A stretch of 64,000 nucleotides of DNA from Rhodanobacteraceae bacterium (lineage in GTDB: Bacteria; Pseudomonadota; Gammaproteobacteria; Xanthomonadales; SZUA-5), in assembly GCA_016713135.1 (NCBI GenBank), contig JADJPR010000001.1:1-64000 (forward strand). Direction: 5' to 3'. Below the pieces are notes generated by a model, which was not told where the DNA came from, ran no database searches, and was given only the letters and a program-made list of their open reading frames with translations. Made by a program: the position numbers and the translations under genes. Below, piece after piece: positions 18,118-27,113 of the stretch (the stretch's first letter is position 1; each line of letters opens with the position of its first letter).

Positions 18118-19266
18118 ATGTCCCGGATCTACGCTGTGTCCCGGATCAACGCTGTCCTGCGCCCCGGCCTGGTTCTGCTGCTGGCCGTCGCCCTGGCCGG
18201 ATGCGCCGGGGCGCCGCGCACACCACAAGCGCCGCTCGAAGCGCAGGCGCCAGCCGCTGCAGCCGCGCCTGGCGCCAGCACCGGCTCGCTCGAAGGTGCG
18301 CCGTTCCTGATCGAGGTGCCGCCGAGCTGGAATGGCGAGCTGGTGATGTTCCTGCACGGCTACGAGCCCGTCGGCACTCCGCGCGAGACGCCGCTGGCGG
18401 CGAACGACTTCGATCGCTGGCTGCTCTCCGAGGGATTCGCCGTGGCGCGCAGCAGCTACTCCGCCCAGGGCTGGGCGGTGGCCGAGGCGCTGGCCGACAA
18501 CGAGCGACTGCGCCAGCACGCGGTGAAGCTGCTGGGCAAGCCCCGCCGCACCTGGCTGGTCGGCAACTCGATGGGTGGCCTGCTGGTGCTGGCGAGCCTG
18601 GAGCGCCACCCCGATGCCTATGACGGCGGACTGTCGCTGTGCGGCGTCAACTCCTCGGCCGAAGAGATCATCGGGCGCGGCGGTCTCGATCCGCTGGCCG
18701 CATTCGACCACTATTTCCCCGGGACCCTCGGGCTGGCAGCGGGCGGCCTGGCCGATCCCGCATCGCCGCTGTCGGCAGATCCGGAAACGATCGAAACCGC
18801 GCTTGCGAGCAACGAGTCGCGGGCCGGCCAGTTGGCGGCGAGCTTCGACATCCACCGCGGCGACCTCGCCGGGGCCTTGATGCTGCAGTACCTCGTGCTG
18901 CGCGAACTGAGCGTGCGCGCCGGCGGGTTGCCGGTGAGCAATCGCGAAACGGTATATCGCGGCTTCGACGACGACGTCGGGCTGAATGCCGCGGTGCGCC
19001 GCTACGACGCCGATCCAGATGCTGCGGCCTACCTGCGGGCGAACGTCACCCTGACCGGCAAGGCGCTGCGCCCGGTGGTCATCTTGTCGAATGCCAACGA
19101 TCCCACCGTACCGGCGCGCTTCGCCGGCCGTTACGCCGAGCTTGCGCAGGCCGCGGGGTACGCCGATCAGGTGCTGACCCTGGCGCCGGTAGGCGATGGG
19201 CACTGCGCCTTTTCGCAGGTCGACATCGGGCGCGCGTTGCGCGAGCTGGTGCAGCGGCCGCGCTGA
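18118..19266 (+). CDS. Alpha/beta-hydrolase lipoprotein
   Basis: GGAGA at 18106-18110 precedes the ATG by seven bases. A lipoprotein signal is clear (LVLLLAVALAGC, lipobox LAGC), followed by an Ala/Pro linker. The hydrolase fold follows: VMFLHGYEP (oxyanion region), WLVGNSMGGLLVLASLE with the nucleophile Ser in GNSMGG, and GDGHCAF near the C-terminus with the probable catalytic His. Substrate is unknown, and an esterase or peptidase-like role would fit. The first twelve residues contain an 18-bp tandem duplication. The gene is divergent from the membrane/DUF547 pair. Confidence 0.85.
   Translation: MSRIYAVSRINAVLRPGLVLLLAVALAGCAGAPRTPQAPLEAQAPAAAAAPGASTGSLEGAPFLIEVPPSWNGELVMFLHGYEPVGTPRETPLAANDFDRWLLSEGFAVARSSYSAQGWAVAEALADNERLRQHAVKLLGKPRRTWLVGNSMGGLLVLASLERHPDAYDGGLSLCGVNSSAEEIIGRGGLDPLAAFDHYFPGTLGLAAGGLADPASPLSADPETIETALASNESRAGQLAASFDIHRGDLAGALMLQYLVLRELSVRAGGLPVSNRETVYRGFDDDVGLNAAVRRYDADPDAAAYLRANVTLTGKALRPVVILSNANDPTVPARFAGRYAELAQAAGYADQVLTLAPVGDGHCAFSQVDIGRALRELVQRPR
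18119..18154 (+). repeat. Two tandem 18-bp units at the start of the hydrolase gene
   Basis: Bases 18119-18136 and 18137-18154 differ at one position and encode the repeated SRIYAV/SRINAV in the signal-peptide n-region. The change is in-frame and probably harmless. Confidence 0.75.
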
Positions 19267-19407
19267 ACCTGCCGCCGATCCTGCCTGGCGCCCAGCGCCG
19301 CTGGCCCCACGCGCGTCGGCACGACCTGCGGCGTTGCGGGGTCCGGTTACCATCGGACTGCGGCGTGTGAAGCGGGAAGCCGGCGCACTGCCCTGAAGTT
19401 TCCGGGA

Positions 19408-20853
19408 TTATTCGAAGCCATCGATCAACAGGGGCCCGCGGTATTCGATGGCACCGAGGTCTGGTGCGCTGCCCCATGGCCGCGGCAAGGCGTAGTGATC
19501 CTCGTCGATGCTGGCGGCGACCGCGGCATCGACCAGCGGCGAAGTGGCGCCAGGGGCGAAACCTGCCACGCCGCCGCTGTCGGGCGCCAGCAACTGCGGA
19601 TCGGCCAGCACATCGCCCGGCCCCTGCACCGCTGCAGCCGGCATTGCGTTGCCGCCAAACCACGCGTTGTGGTCGTAGGCCACGCCGTTGCTGCCGCTGA
19701 CCCGCACGACTGCTTGCGTGGGGTTGCGTTGCCACACCAGATTTCCGGCAAACACGCTGCCGGTGTGGGTGCCGGGATCGAGGTGCCAGGCGACGTCGGC
19801 GGCGCTGCAGGCGAAGGTGTTGCCGCGCACCGTGACCCGGTTCATCGGCGCGCCCGAATAGCCGTTCCACTGGCTCAGGCAGCGCCGCCGCGGGCCGCCG
19901 ACCACGTTGTTGACGATGCGCACGAGGTCCAGGCGGATGGGATCCTCGGCGCTCTCGTTGGCCAGGCTGATGGCCACCGCGGGCGCGCCCAGGCGCCAGA
20001 ATTCCGGCACGCCAGTGGCGATCAACGCATTGCGTTCGACCACGCTGGATTCGACATTGTTGACGTAGATGTCGACCGAGTAATTGTCGTGGACGCGGTT
20101 GTCGCGCACCGCGTGGTTGCGCCCGTAGACGCCGATGCCCTCGCCAAAGTTCTCGTGGATCCAGTTTCCGGCCGCCAGGTGGCCTTCGCCGGCCAGGTTC
20201 ACTGCCGAGGGCCAGCCACCCGACGCTGCCACCGGATTGTTGATCTGCACATTGCGCCAGACCCGATTGCCAAGGAACTGGATGCGCGCGGCCCCGTTGC
20301 CGGGATACAGGGCGCCGCGCCAGCCATGATGAATCCAGCAGTCCTCGATGCGGATGTCCTGCCCGCCCCAGACCGAGAAGGTGGTGCGCCTGGCGTTGCG
20401 CAACTCCAGGCCGCGAAATACATAGTGGCTGCCGCCCACGGTGATGAAGTTGGTGTCTTCGGGCATCAGGCTGGCATCCAGCACCGGGCGCGCGCCGGCG
20501 TATCCCTGGACCACGATCTCCGCGCCGGCGCTGGCCAGCCTGGACGCGCTCGCGCCGGCGGTCTCGAAGTAGCTGCCGGCGTGGATCTGCACCACGTCGC
20601 CCGGCTGTGCCAGTTGCAGCGCCCGGCGCAGGCTGGCGAGCGGCGCGGACACGCTGCCATCGCCGCTGTCGTTGCCGTCGGTGCGCACATGCCAGTCGCG
20701 CGCTTCGACGGCCGCGGCGCACTGCGCGGCGAGCAGCACGCAAGCCGTACGGCGCAGTGCCGGGAGCCAGCGCCCGCCAGCGCGCGCGCGCACGGTCAGG
20801 CGGGCCTCGCCAGCCCCGCCCGCGACCTCGCGACCTTCAGTTCTCGAATCCAT
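19408..20853 (-). CDS. Secreted right-handed beta-helix protein with C-terminal GFE motif
   Basis: The 481-residue frame starts at 20853, overlapping the last codons of the upstream gene by 17 bases (coupling likely). A GTG further in would also give a good signal peptide ending AAQCAAAVEA. The mature protein opens DWHVRTDGNDSGDGS, then PLASLRRALQLAQPGDVVQIHAGSY, typical of pectate-lyase-like beta-helix proteins (DUF1565/NosD style). Repeating coils follow: HYVFRGLELRNA, IRIEDCWIHHG, IQFLGNRVWRNV, HAVRDNRVHDN and VTVRGNTFACS. It ends in GPLLIDGFE. A polysaccharide-related or adhesive role is usual for the fold. No catalytic residues can be assigned. Confidence 0.82.
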   Translation of the reverse strand: MDSRTEGREVAGGAGEARLTVRARAGGRWLPALRRTACVLLAAQCAAAVEARDWHVRTDGNDSGDGSVSAPLASLRRALQLAQPGDVVQIHAGSYFETAGASASRLASAGAEIVVQGYAGARPVLDASLMPEDTNFITVGGSHYVFRGLELRNARRTTFSVWGGQDIRIEDCWIHHGWRGALYPGNGAARIQFLGNRVWRNVQINNPVAASGGWPSAVNLAGEGHLAAGNWIHENFGEGIGVYGRNHAVRDNRVHDNYSVDIYVNNVESSVVERNALIATGVPEFWRLGAPAVAISLANESAEDPIRLDLVRIVNNVVGGPRRRCLSQWNGYSGAPMNRVTVRGNTFACSAADVAWHLDPGTHTGSVFAGNLVWQRNPTQAVVRVSGSNGVAYDHNAWFGGNAMPAAAVQGPGDVLADPQLLAPDSGGVAGFAPGATSPLVDAAVAASIDEDHYALPRPWGSAPDLGAIEYRGPLLIDGFE

Positions 20854-23155
20854 TGCGGAACAGGTTCTCCCCGCCGATCACGAAGTCCCAGATGCCGCGA
20901 CCATAGGTGGAAAAACGCGCGGTCTGGAGTGCGTCGATGTAGTCGACGTGCCAGTAGATCTGGTCCGGCGTCTGCACCGCTGCGATCGACACCCAGCTGG
21001 AGAGCGTGTTGTCGTAGTAGTACGGCCCGAGTTCGGTCGCGGCGAACAGGTGCAAGCCGTCTGCGGACATCGCCAGATGGTAGACCAGGGTGCTTGGCAG
21101 GCCAGTATTGAACGGGCTGAAGCTGTCGCCGTTGGTGGTGGAACGGTAGACGCCCGGCCCGGAGTAGCCGGCGCCGGCCACGTACACGGTCCCGGGTGTC
21201 GTGGTGTGGACCAGGATGCAGTTGCCGTAGAAGAACTGGCCATCCGGCATGCCGCTGCTGCGCAGACTGAAACCGGCACCGCTGTCGCGGTAGAACTGGC
21301 CGCCATCGTTGACCACGTAGCGGGTCATCCCGTCGCGCGAGAACTGCACGTCGGTGACTTTGCTGGCAAAGTCGAAGCTGCCCTCGCTGTGGCTGATGCT
21401 GCTGCCGTTGTAGGTCAGCGTGATCAGCCGGTTGCGGTTGGCACCGATTCCGCCGCCCGCAAGGAGGGCGCGATTGGGGTTCAGTGGGTCGGCTTCGATC
21501 GGTGCCAGGAACAACCAGTCCTGCAGGTTGTTCGCGGCGTAGTCCCAGCTGCGCAGCGCCATCCAGTTGCCGCTCGCGGGGTTGGTGTCGAGCTGCACGA
21601 AGCCGGGGTAGACCATCCACAGGGCGCCGCCGTTGTTGGATGAACTCAGGTGCGCGTAATCGCCGCTGATCGTCTGCACGAAGTTGTTGACGCCGGGAAC
21701 GGGCGACACCGATTTCTGGTAGCCCTGGTCCTGCGAGCCGCCGAGCATGGCGTAGGGCTGGCTGCGCACGGTGTAGCTGCCGTAGAACTGGCCGTTGAGC
21801 AAGCCCGCAAGCGACAGGTTCTGGACTGTCAGCAAACCGTCGGTGGATTCGTAGGTGCCGCCGTCGGTGGAGATGTACACCCGCTCGGCGTTGTTGCCGT
21901 CGACGAACACGTCGATGTTGGGAATGTCCGCGTGCAGCTTGGTCGCCTCCTGGCCATAGTAGTCCTGCCAGGGGTTGACCAGTTGCCAGCTCAGCGCGCC
22001 GTCGTGGCTGCGATAGGCATTGACCCCGCCGACATAGAGCCGCAGCGGATCGCGGGTCGAGCTCTCGGCCGAGTTCAGGCCGAACATGGTGGTCGGCGCG
22101 TCGCTGCGGCGGACCCAGTTGCTGCCGCCGTCGACACTGTAATAGACCTCGGTGACCGCGCCGCGCTCGATGAAGGCATACAGGAAGGTCGTGCCGCCGT
22201 TGACGCCGCCACTCAGGGCTACCCGGTTGGAACTGGACAGCGCCGCCGCGCCGGTGACCGTCGCGACATTCACCAGCGCCTGGGTGCCCGGCGTTATGGT
22301 CTTCAGTTGCAGCCCATCCAGCAGGTACACCGTGCTGCTGTTGTAGCGCGGCGAGAACAGCGCCGCCTGGTCGCGCGCGGCCATGAACGCCACCGGCGTG
22401 AAGCTGGCGCCGCGGTTGGTCGAGGCGTACAGCCGCGGGCGCCAGGAGCCGCTGAATTCGTTGCGCAATGCGTACACCTCGGTGCCGCCGGGGTCGCGGC
22501 TGGCGAAACCTGTGGCGTACCAGAAGGCGCTGGTCGCGAAGCCGGTGGCGGCCTGCCAACTGACGCCGCCGTCGTCGCTGCGCCACACGCCGGATGGGGC
22601 GTCCCCCAGCACCAGCAGGCGCTCCGGGCCGGTCAGGCGGTCGAGGTAGCCGAAGCTGCCGTTGGGCGTGAAGCTGGCGCCATCGGCCGGACTGCTCCAG
22701 TTCAACGGCCCGCGATCCGCGCGCCAGAGATTGCCGCCATGGCTGAAGACGTTCAGCCGGTTGGCCGCCACATCGTATTCGGTGGCGAGCGTGCGCCCGG
22801 CGATGTTCCCGCTACCGCGCTCGACCCATTGGCCGCTGACCGTGGGCGAGCGGAAGGCGCGGTACGAAGCTTGCGGCGCACCCGTCGCGCGCAAAACGTG
22901 GATGCCCTGGCGTCGTTCGGCGATCGCTTCGGCGCGGAAGGCTGCATCCTGGCCGCGCCAGTCGGTCGCGGGTGCCGCACGGTGCAGCAACTCGATCCAG
23001 TCCTCGCGCCGGCGACGATAGTCCGCGCGTTCGCCAGGCGCCTGTTCCACCGGCGGCGGCAGGCGCAACTCCGGGCGCTCCCCGCCGCCGGGGAGTCGAC
23101 TGAGTGCGAACCCCGAGAGCGCGATGACCACCAGCCCGAGTGCAAGGCGTTGCAT
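20837..23155 (-). CDS. Secreted BNR/Asp-box beta-propeller protein with C-terminal GFE motif
   Basis: The start at 23155 follows GGGGAGA and opens an N-terminal hydrophobic signal (LALGLVVIALSGFALS). The 772 residues contain many Asp-box/BNR-like blades: VWRSDDGGVSWQAATG, LYASTNRGASFTPV, YYSVDGGSNWVRRS, AYRSHDGALSWQLV, VYISTDGGTYESTDG and VYRSTTNGDSFSPF. This fits VPS10/sortilin- or sialidase-like multi-propeller proteins, but the catalytic residues of sialidases are not evident. The C-terminus is ENLFRNGFEN, the only copy in the window with one residue after the GFE. It forms a two-gene operon with the beta-helix gene 19408-20853. Confidence 0.85.
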   Translation of the reverse strand: MQRLALGLVVIALSGFALSRLPGGGERPELRLPPPVEQAPGERADYRRRREDWIELLHRAAPATDWRGQDAAFRAEAIAERRQGIHVLRATGAPQASYRAFRSPTVSGQWVERGSGNIAGRTLATEYDVAANRLNVFSHGGNLWRADRGPLNWSSPADGASFTPNGSFGYLDRLTGPERLLVLGDAPSGVWRSDDGGVSWQAATGFATSAFWYATGFASRDPGGTEVYALRNEFSGSWRPRLYASTNRGASFTPVAFMAARDQAALFSPRYNSSTVYLLDGLQLKTITPGTQALVNVATVTGAAALSSSNRVALSGGVNGGTTFLYAFIERGAVTEVYYSVDGGSNWVRRSDAPTTMFGLNSAESSTRDPLRLYVGGVNAYRSHDGALSWQLVNPWQDYYGQEATKLHADIPNIDVFVDGNNAERVYISTDGGTYESTDGLLTVQNLSLAGLLNGQFYGSYTVRSQPYAMLGGSQDQGYQKSVSPVPGVNNFVQTISGDYAHLSSSNNGGALWMVYPGFVQLDTNPASGNWMALRSWDYAANNLQDWLFLAPIEADPLNPNRALLAGGGIGANRNRLITLTYNGSSISHSEGSFDFASKVTDVQFSRDGMTRYVVNDGGQFYRDSGAGFSLRSSGMPDGQFFYGNCILVHTTTPGTVYVAGAGYSGPGVYRSTTNGDSFSPFNTGLPSTLVYHLAMSADGLHLFAATELGPYYYDNTLSSWVSIAAVQTPDQIYWHVDYIDALQTARFSTYGRGIWDFVIGGENLFRNGFEN

Positions 23156-23396
23156 GGCGTTCTCCCCCAGCCGCGGCCCCTGCAGTGTTGCGCGATTGCA
23201 ACCCGCTGTAAACGGTCTGCCATTCACGCGTGGGGATTCGCGTGCGCCGACTGGATCGGGCCTGAGGTCATCGCGGATTGCCCGGGCAAACCGGGCTGCG
23301 AATGACGCGTTTGGGCCGCCAGACCGCTATCCTGTCGCCATCGGGCCCGGATCGCGCGCCCTGCGTCAACGATTCCGCCGACTTCCCTGCCCCCGC

Positions 23397-23987
23397 ATGC
23401 ACCGGACGATTTTCCACACGCCCGTCGTGAACACCTTGCTGCGCTTGTTCTCGCTGGCCTTCCTGCGGATCACCGGCTGGAAAGTCGAGGGCGAGTTGCC
23501 GCACGGTACGACCAAGTGCGTGCTGATCGCGGCGCCGCACACCAGCAACTGGGACCTGCCGTACACGCTGATGGTGGCGTTCGCGCTCAGGCTGCACGTC
23601 TACTGGATGGGCAAGCACAGCCTGTTCAAATGGCCATTCGGCCCGGTCATGCGATGGCTGGGCGGCATCCCGGTGGACCGCGAGAAGTCCGGCAACCTGG
23701 TGGCGGCATCGGCCGCGGCGATCGAGGCGGCGGACGGCCCGCTGCAACTGGCGGTCCCGCCGGAGGGCACACGCGGCAAGACGCGCCACTGGAAGACCGG
23801 CTTCTACTACATCGCGCTGACCGCGCAGGTGCCGATCGTACTGGCCTACATGGACTACGCGCGCAAGGTCAGTGGCCTCGGACCGGTGTTCCAGCCCACC
23901 GGCGATGTCGCGGCGGACATGGCCGCCATCAAGCGTTTCTATGCGCCGATCAAGGGGCGCAACGCCTCTCAGTTCGCCGCGGATTGA
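23397..23987 (+). CDS. Lysophospholipid/1-acyl-glycerol-phosphate acyltransferase family protein
   Basis: The 196-residue protein carries the PlsC signature pair. HX4D is seen in AAPHTSNWDLPY and EGTR in VPPEGTRGKT. It also has MGKHSLFKWPFGPVMRWLGGIPVDR, a substrate-binding stretch of the family. An N-terminal hydrophobic helix (VVNTLLRLFSLAFLRI) probably places it on the inner membrane. No strong ribosome site is seen, so the start is chosen on protein features. It stands alone between two minus-strand genes. Confidence 0.88.
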   Translation: MHRTIFHTPVVNTLLRLFSLAFLRITGWKVEGELPHGTTKCVLIAAPHTSNWDLPYTLMVAFALRLHVYWMGKHSLFKWPFGPVMRWLGGIPVDREKSGNLVAASAAAIEAADGPLQLAVPPEGTRGKTRHWKTGFYYIALTAQVPIVLAYMDYARKVSGLGPVFQPTGDVAADMAAIKRFYAPIKGRNASQFAAD

Positions 23988-24027
23988 GTCCCGTACCGCG
24001 CTCGATGACGCACTGCCACCGGCCTGG

Positions 24028-24699
24028 TCAGGACGCCGGCCGCACCAGCGACCAGAACGGGATGTCCACGCGCACGCGGTAGCCGAGCTGGTGATACAGC
24101 GCCTGGGCGCGCGGGTTCTCGTAGCTGACGTGGAGGAAGGGCAGCAGGCCGCGCGCGAGCGCGTCGTTGCCCAGCCAGGCGGTCAGCCGCCGCGCATGGC
24201 CGCGCCCGAGGTGCTCCGGGTGGGTGCAGATCGCGCTCATCTCCTGCGCGTGCTCGGTGCCGAGGCGCTCGCCGATCATCGCCGCGAGGCGCCCGTCCTG
24301 GCGGATGCCGAAGTAGCGCCCGAGTTCCATCGTCCGGCTGCGGAAATAGTGCGGGTAGACCAGCGCGGTCAACGCCAGCACATCGGCGCGATCCGCGTCA
24401 CTCGCGAGCGGCAGGATCGGCGCGCCGTCGATTACCTCGATCGGTGCATCGCAGACCATCTGCGCCAGCGGACGGAAGGCCGTGAGTTGCCAGCCCTCCG
24501 GCACCGGCGGCAACACGCCGAGCAGGAACGCCTGTTCGCCCGGCGCGAGTGCGCCAGACATGTCCACGCCCGCGTGTTCAACGCCGAGGAAGGGCGCACA
24601 TTCGGCCGGATAGCGCGCCCATCCCTCGCCGCGGATGGCGAGATGGCGATGGCGTGTTGCCAGCGCGCTCCAGAAGGGGTTGTCGAGTTCGGCGGTCAT
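24028..24699 (-). CDS. GNAT-family N-acetyltransferase
   Basis: The ATG at 24699 is preferred over a GTG at 24723. The C-terminal half (about 110-223) is a GNAT domain: YFGIRQDGRLAAMIGERL, EMSAICTHPEHLGRGHARRLT with the acetyl-CoA loop HLGRGHA, FLHVSYENPRAQALYHQLGY. The N-terminal half resembles the FR47-like acetyltransferase group. The substrate is not known. It is a single gene, convergent with the acyltransferase at 23397-23987. Confidence 0.85.
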   Translation of the reverse strand: MTAELDNPFWSALATRHRHLAIRGEGWARYPAECAPFLGVEHAGVDMSGALAPGEQAFLLGVLPPVPEGWQLTAFRPLAQMVCDAPIEVIDGAPILPLASDADRADVLALTALVYPHYFRSRTMELGRYFGIRQDGRLAAMIGERLGTEHAQEMSAICTHPEHLGRGHARRLTAWLGNDALARGLLPFLHVSYENPRAQALYHQLGYRVRVDIPFWSLVRPAS

Positions 24700-24791
24700 T
24701 GCAGGTCCGGGATTGCGGCTCACGGCGGATTGTGGTCCCGCCCCGGCATCGTCGCTGGCCGCTTTCGGACGCCGAAATCGGGGAAGACCGG

Positions 24792-25436
24792 CTATTTCAG
24801 CGGCTTGCCGGTTTCGCCCGCGGCGACCGCTTCCATTGCCGCCCGCACCATACGCAGGGGAACGCGCGTGCGGTAGTCGGGATTGACGTAGGCAAACTGG
24901 ATCAGGCCCGCGGCGTCGATCACGAACACGCTCGGGACTGGCAGCGCATGGTGCGCCTGCCCGCTGGCCTGCTCCAGGTCGACGCCGAAGCCACGGTATT
25001 TCTCCAGCGTGGCGTCGTCGACCCGAAACGCGATGCCGAAGGCCTGCAGCGCCAGCGCGCGGCTGTCCGAGGCCAGGGTGAAGTCGATATCGCCCTCTTC
25101 CAGCGTCTTGCGCAGGATTTCGGCGCGGTCCGGACTGACCGCCAGCAACTGGAAATCCTGCGCGGCCAGGTCCGGTCCGAGCTTGCGCAACTCACTCAAC
25201 TGCAGATTGCAGAATGGGCACCAGCCGCCGCGGTAGAACACCAGCACCGTGCGCCTGCCACCCAGCAATGCCGCCAGCGTGGTTGTCTCGCCCGACAGCT
25301 CGGTCAGTTCCACCGCCGGTACCGGCGACCCGACCAGGATCGGCCGCACCTCCTCGGCCGACTCGGCGATCTGGGCGCGGACCTGGGGCACCCATGCAAT
25401 GGCGCACAACAGGATAAAGACAGTCCAACGACGCAT
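24792..25436 (-). CDS. Periplasmic peroxiredoxin/thioredoxin-like (AhpC-TSA) protein
   Basis: A signal peptide (WTVFILLCAIAWVPQVRA) leads a 214-residue thioredoxin fold. The redox centre reads FYRGGWCPFCNLQLSELRKL, a WCPFC motif as in the PRX-like/AhpC-TSA group. It is followed by FQLLAVSPD and VPSVFVIDAAGLIQFAYVN with the cis-Pro region. It probably reduces peroxides or protein disulfides in the periplasm. The physiological partner is unknown. It is a monocistronic minus-strand gene, divergent from the DUF4331 gene. Confidence 0.85.
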   Translation of the reverse strand: MRRWTVFILLCAIAWVPQVRAQIAESAEEVRPILVGSPVPAVELTELSGETTTLAALLGGRRTVLVFYRGGWCPFCNLQLSELRKLGPDLAAQDFQLLAVSPDRAEILRKTLEEGDIDFTLASDSRALALQAFGIAFRVDDATLEKYRGFGVDLEQASGQAHHALPVPSVFVIDAAGLIQFAYVNPDYRTRVPLRMVRAAMEAVAAGETGKPLK

Positions 25437-25682
25437 TTCGGGCTCCCGCTACTGGTGAAACGCAGCAGACCGCCGACGGCGGGTGACGCTTTCGCCGGCC
25501 AACGCCGGCCGTGGTTGCATCCAGGTCGGTGACCGGATGCGCGTATCCGTGAAGGCTGCGAGCCCGGATCCGCTCAGATTCTTTTTTCTTTTTGCGCGAA
25601 CTGCATCCAATTGTCATTGCGAGCCCATACTGTTGCAGGCACGCCATCCCGGCGTGCCCTGACGTCTTCATGGAGCTTGCCC

Positions 25683-27113
25683 ATGCGCCCCTCCCTGTTG
25701 CCCCTCCTGCTGGTTGCCGGCGGCGCTTTCGCCGCGGATCACCGCGATGCGCCGATCGCCACCGCCGATCCGGCCGCCGACATCAACGACATCTACGCCT
25801 TCACCAATCCGAACGATCCCAATGAGATCGTGCTGGTGAACACCGTGGTTCCTTTCGCCGACTACAACTCGCGCTTCTCGGATGCCGTCGAGTACCGCTT
25901 CCATATCGACAACGGTGCCAGCGAAGCGGTCCTCAGTTGCCGCTTCCTCGATCGCAGCAATCGCGTCAGCTGCTCCGGTCCGAATGGCCTCTCCGCCAGC
26001 GGCGGTATCGAGCGCACCGTGGCCGGCAGCGGCATGCGGGTCTGGGCCGGCCTGCGCGACGATCCCTTCTTCTTCGACGGGCCAGCGTTCCAGCGCACTC
26101 GGACCACGCTGACCCCATCGTTCACCAATCCCGGGGTGAATTCCTTCAGCGGCAATACGCTTGCACTGGTGGTCGCGGTGGACCGTTCGCGTCTGAACAA
26201 CAATGGGGCCAACCCGGTCTGGAGAGTCTGGGGCGCGACAGTGCGCACGGGCGAGATCGGCATCAGTGCCGGCATGTCCGGCTTCTGGTACGACGCCGCC
26301 AAGCCCGGCCACGGTGCCCACATCGAGGTGCTTGCGCCAGTCGCCGCCGGCGAACCGGACCGTGTCGCGGTCGCCTGGTATGCCTACAACGCGGCCGGCC
26401 AGCAGCGCTGGATCGTGGGCGCCGGCACCATCGCCAATGACACGGCGACGATTCCGGTGGCGGTGTACACCGAAGGCGGGATGTTCCCGCCCGCGTTCGA
26501 TCCCGCGCAGGTGCGCCAGATTCCCTTCGGGTCGCTCAGTTTCCGCTTCACCGGCTGCAACTCGACGGTCGTGACCTGGGCCGGCGCGCCGGCTGAATTC
26601 GGCACGCCCAGCGGCGAATTGACGATGACCCGGCTGACCCAGATCAAGGACCAGCCGTGCAGCTTCAACACCGCCGGCCAAGTGGACCGCATGGGCCGCC
26701 CCGGAATCAACACGGTGCTGATCAATGTGCTGCCGAACACCGGAACGGCGCTCAAGGATGCCTACAACCGGGCCGCCGACCGCAGCAGCTGGGCGAGCCT
26801 GTTCCAGGCCGAGATGCAGGCCAACCTGGCGGCGCTCGACACCCTCGACGGCACCAGCGGCAATGCCTTGCTGCCGGCGGCCACCCTGGCCGGCGTCCTG
26901 GTCGACGATCGCCTGGTCATCGATACCTCCAGGGCTCAGTGCGATGCCTACCTCGCGGTTGAACTGGGCGCGGCCGGCTGCGGTGGCCGCACGCTCGCGC
27001 GCGACGTGATCGACGATTCGCTCGGCGCCATCGTCGGTCCCGGTGTGCGCGACAACGTGGCCAACGACAGCGTGTTCCTCGCGGACTTCCCGTTCCTCGG
27101 GACTCCGCTGTGA
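25683..27113 (+). CDS. Secreted DUF4331 protein with an inserted GxWYxxxxxGHG domain
   Basis: GGAG at 25672-25675 supports the ATG at 25683. A signal peptide (MRPSLLPLLLVAGGAFA) precedes ADHRDAPIATADPAADIND and IYAFTNPND, the DUF4331 opening. The usual DUF4331 ending appears at about 340-476 (DRMGRPGINTVLINVLP, LADFPFLGTPL). Between them, at about residues 198-330, lies an extra module starting MSGFWYDAAKPGHGAHIEVL, with VAWYAYNAAGQQRWIVGAG. This module resembles the free-standing copies in the protein at 42223-44643. Function of both parts is unknown. The stop overlaps the next start (TGATG), so expression with the TPR lipoprotein is coupled. Confidence 0.85.
   Translation: MRPSLLPLLLVAGGAFAADHRDAPIATADPAADINDIYAFTNPNDPNEIVLVNTVVPFADYNSRFSDAVEYRFHIDNGASEAVLSCRFLDRSNRVSCSGPNGLSASGGIERTVAGSGMRVWAGLRDDPFFFDGPAFQRTRTTLTPSFTNPGVNSFSGNTLALVVAVDRSRLNNNGANPVWRVWGATVRTGEIGISAGMSGFWYDAAKPGHGAHIEVLAPVAAGEPDRVAVAWYAYNAAGQQRWIVGAGTIANDTATIPVAVYTEGGMFPPAFDPAQVRQIPFGSLSFRFTGCNSTVVTWAGAPAEFGTPSGELTMTRLTQIKDQPCSFNTAGQVDRMGRPGINTVLINVLPNTGTALKDAYNRAADRSSWASLFQAEMQANLAALDTLDGTSGNALLPAATLAGVLVDDRLVIDTSRAQCDAYLAVELGAAGCGGRTLARDVIDDSLGAIVGPGVRDNVANDSVFLADFPFLGTPL

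Noticed and set aside
17575..19353. 592-codon minus-strand protein covering the membrane protein and the region opposite the hydrolase
   Set aside because: Only the last 134 residues resemble a protein. The rest is antisense to the lipoprotein hydrolase.
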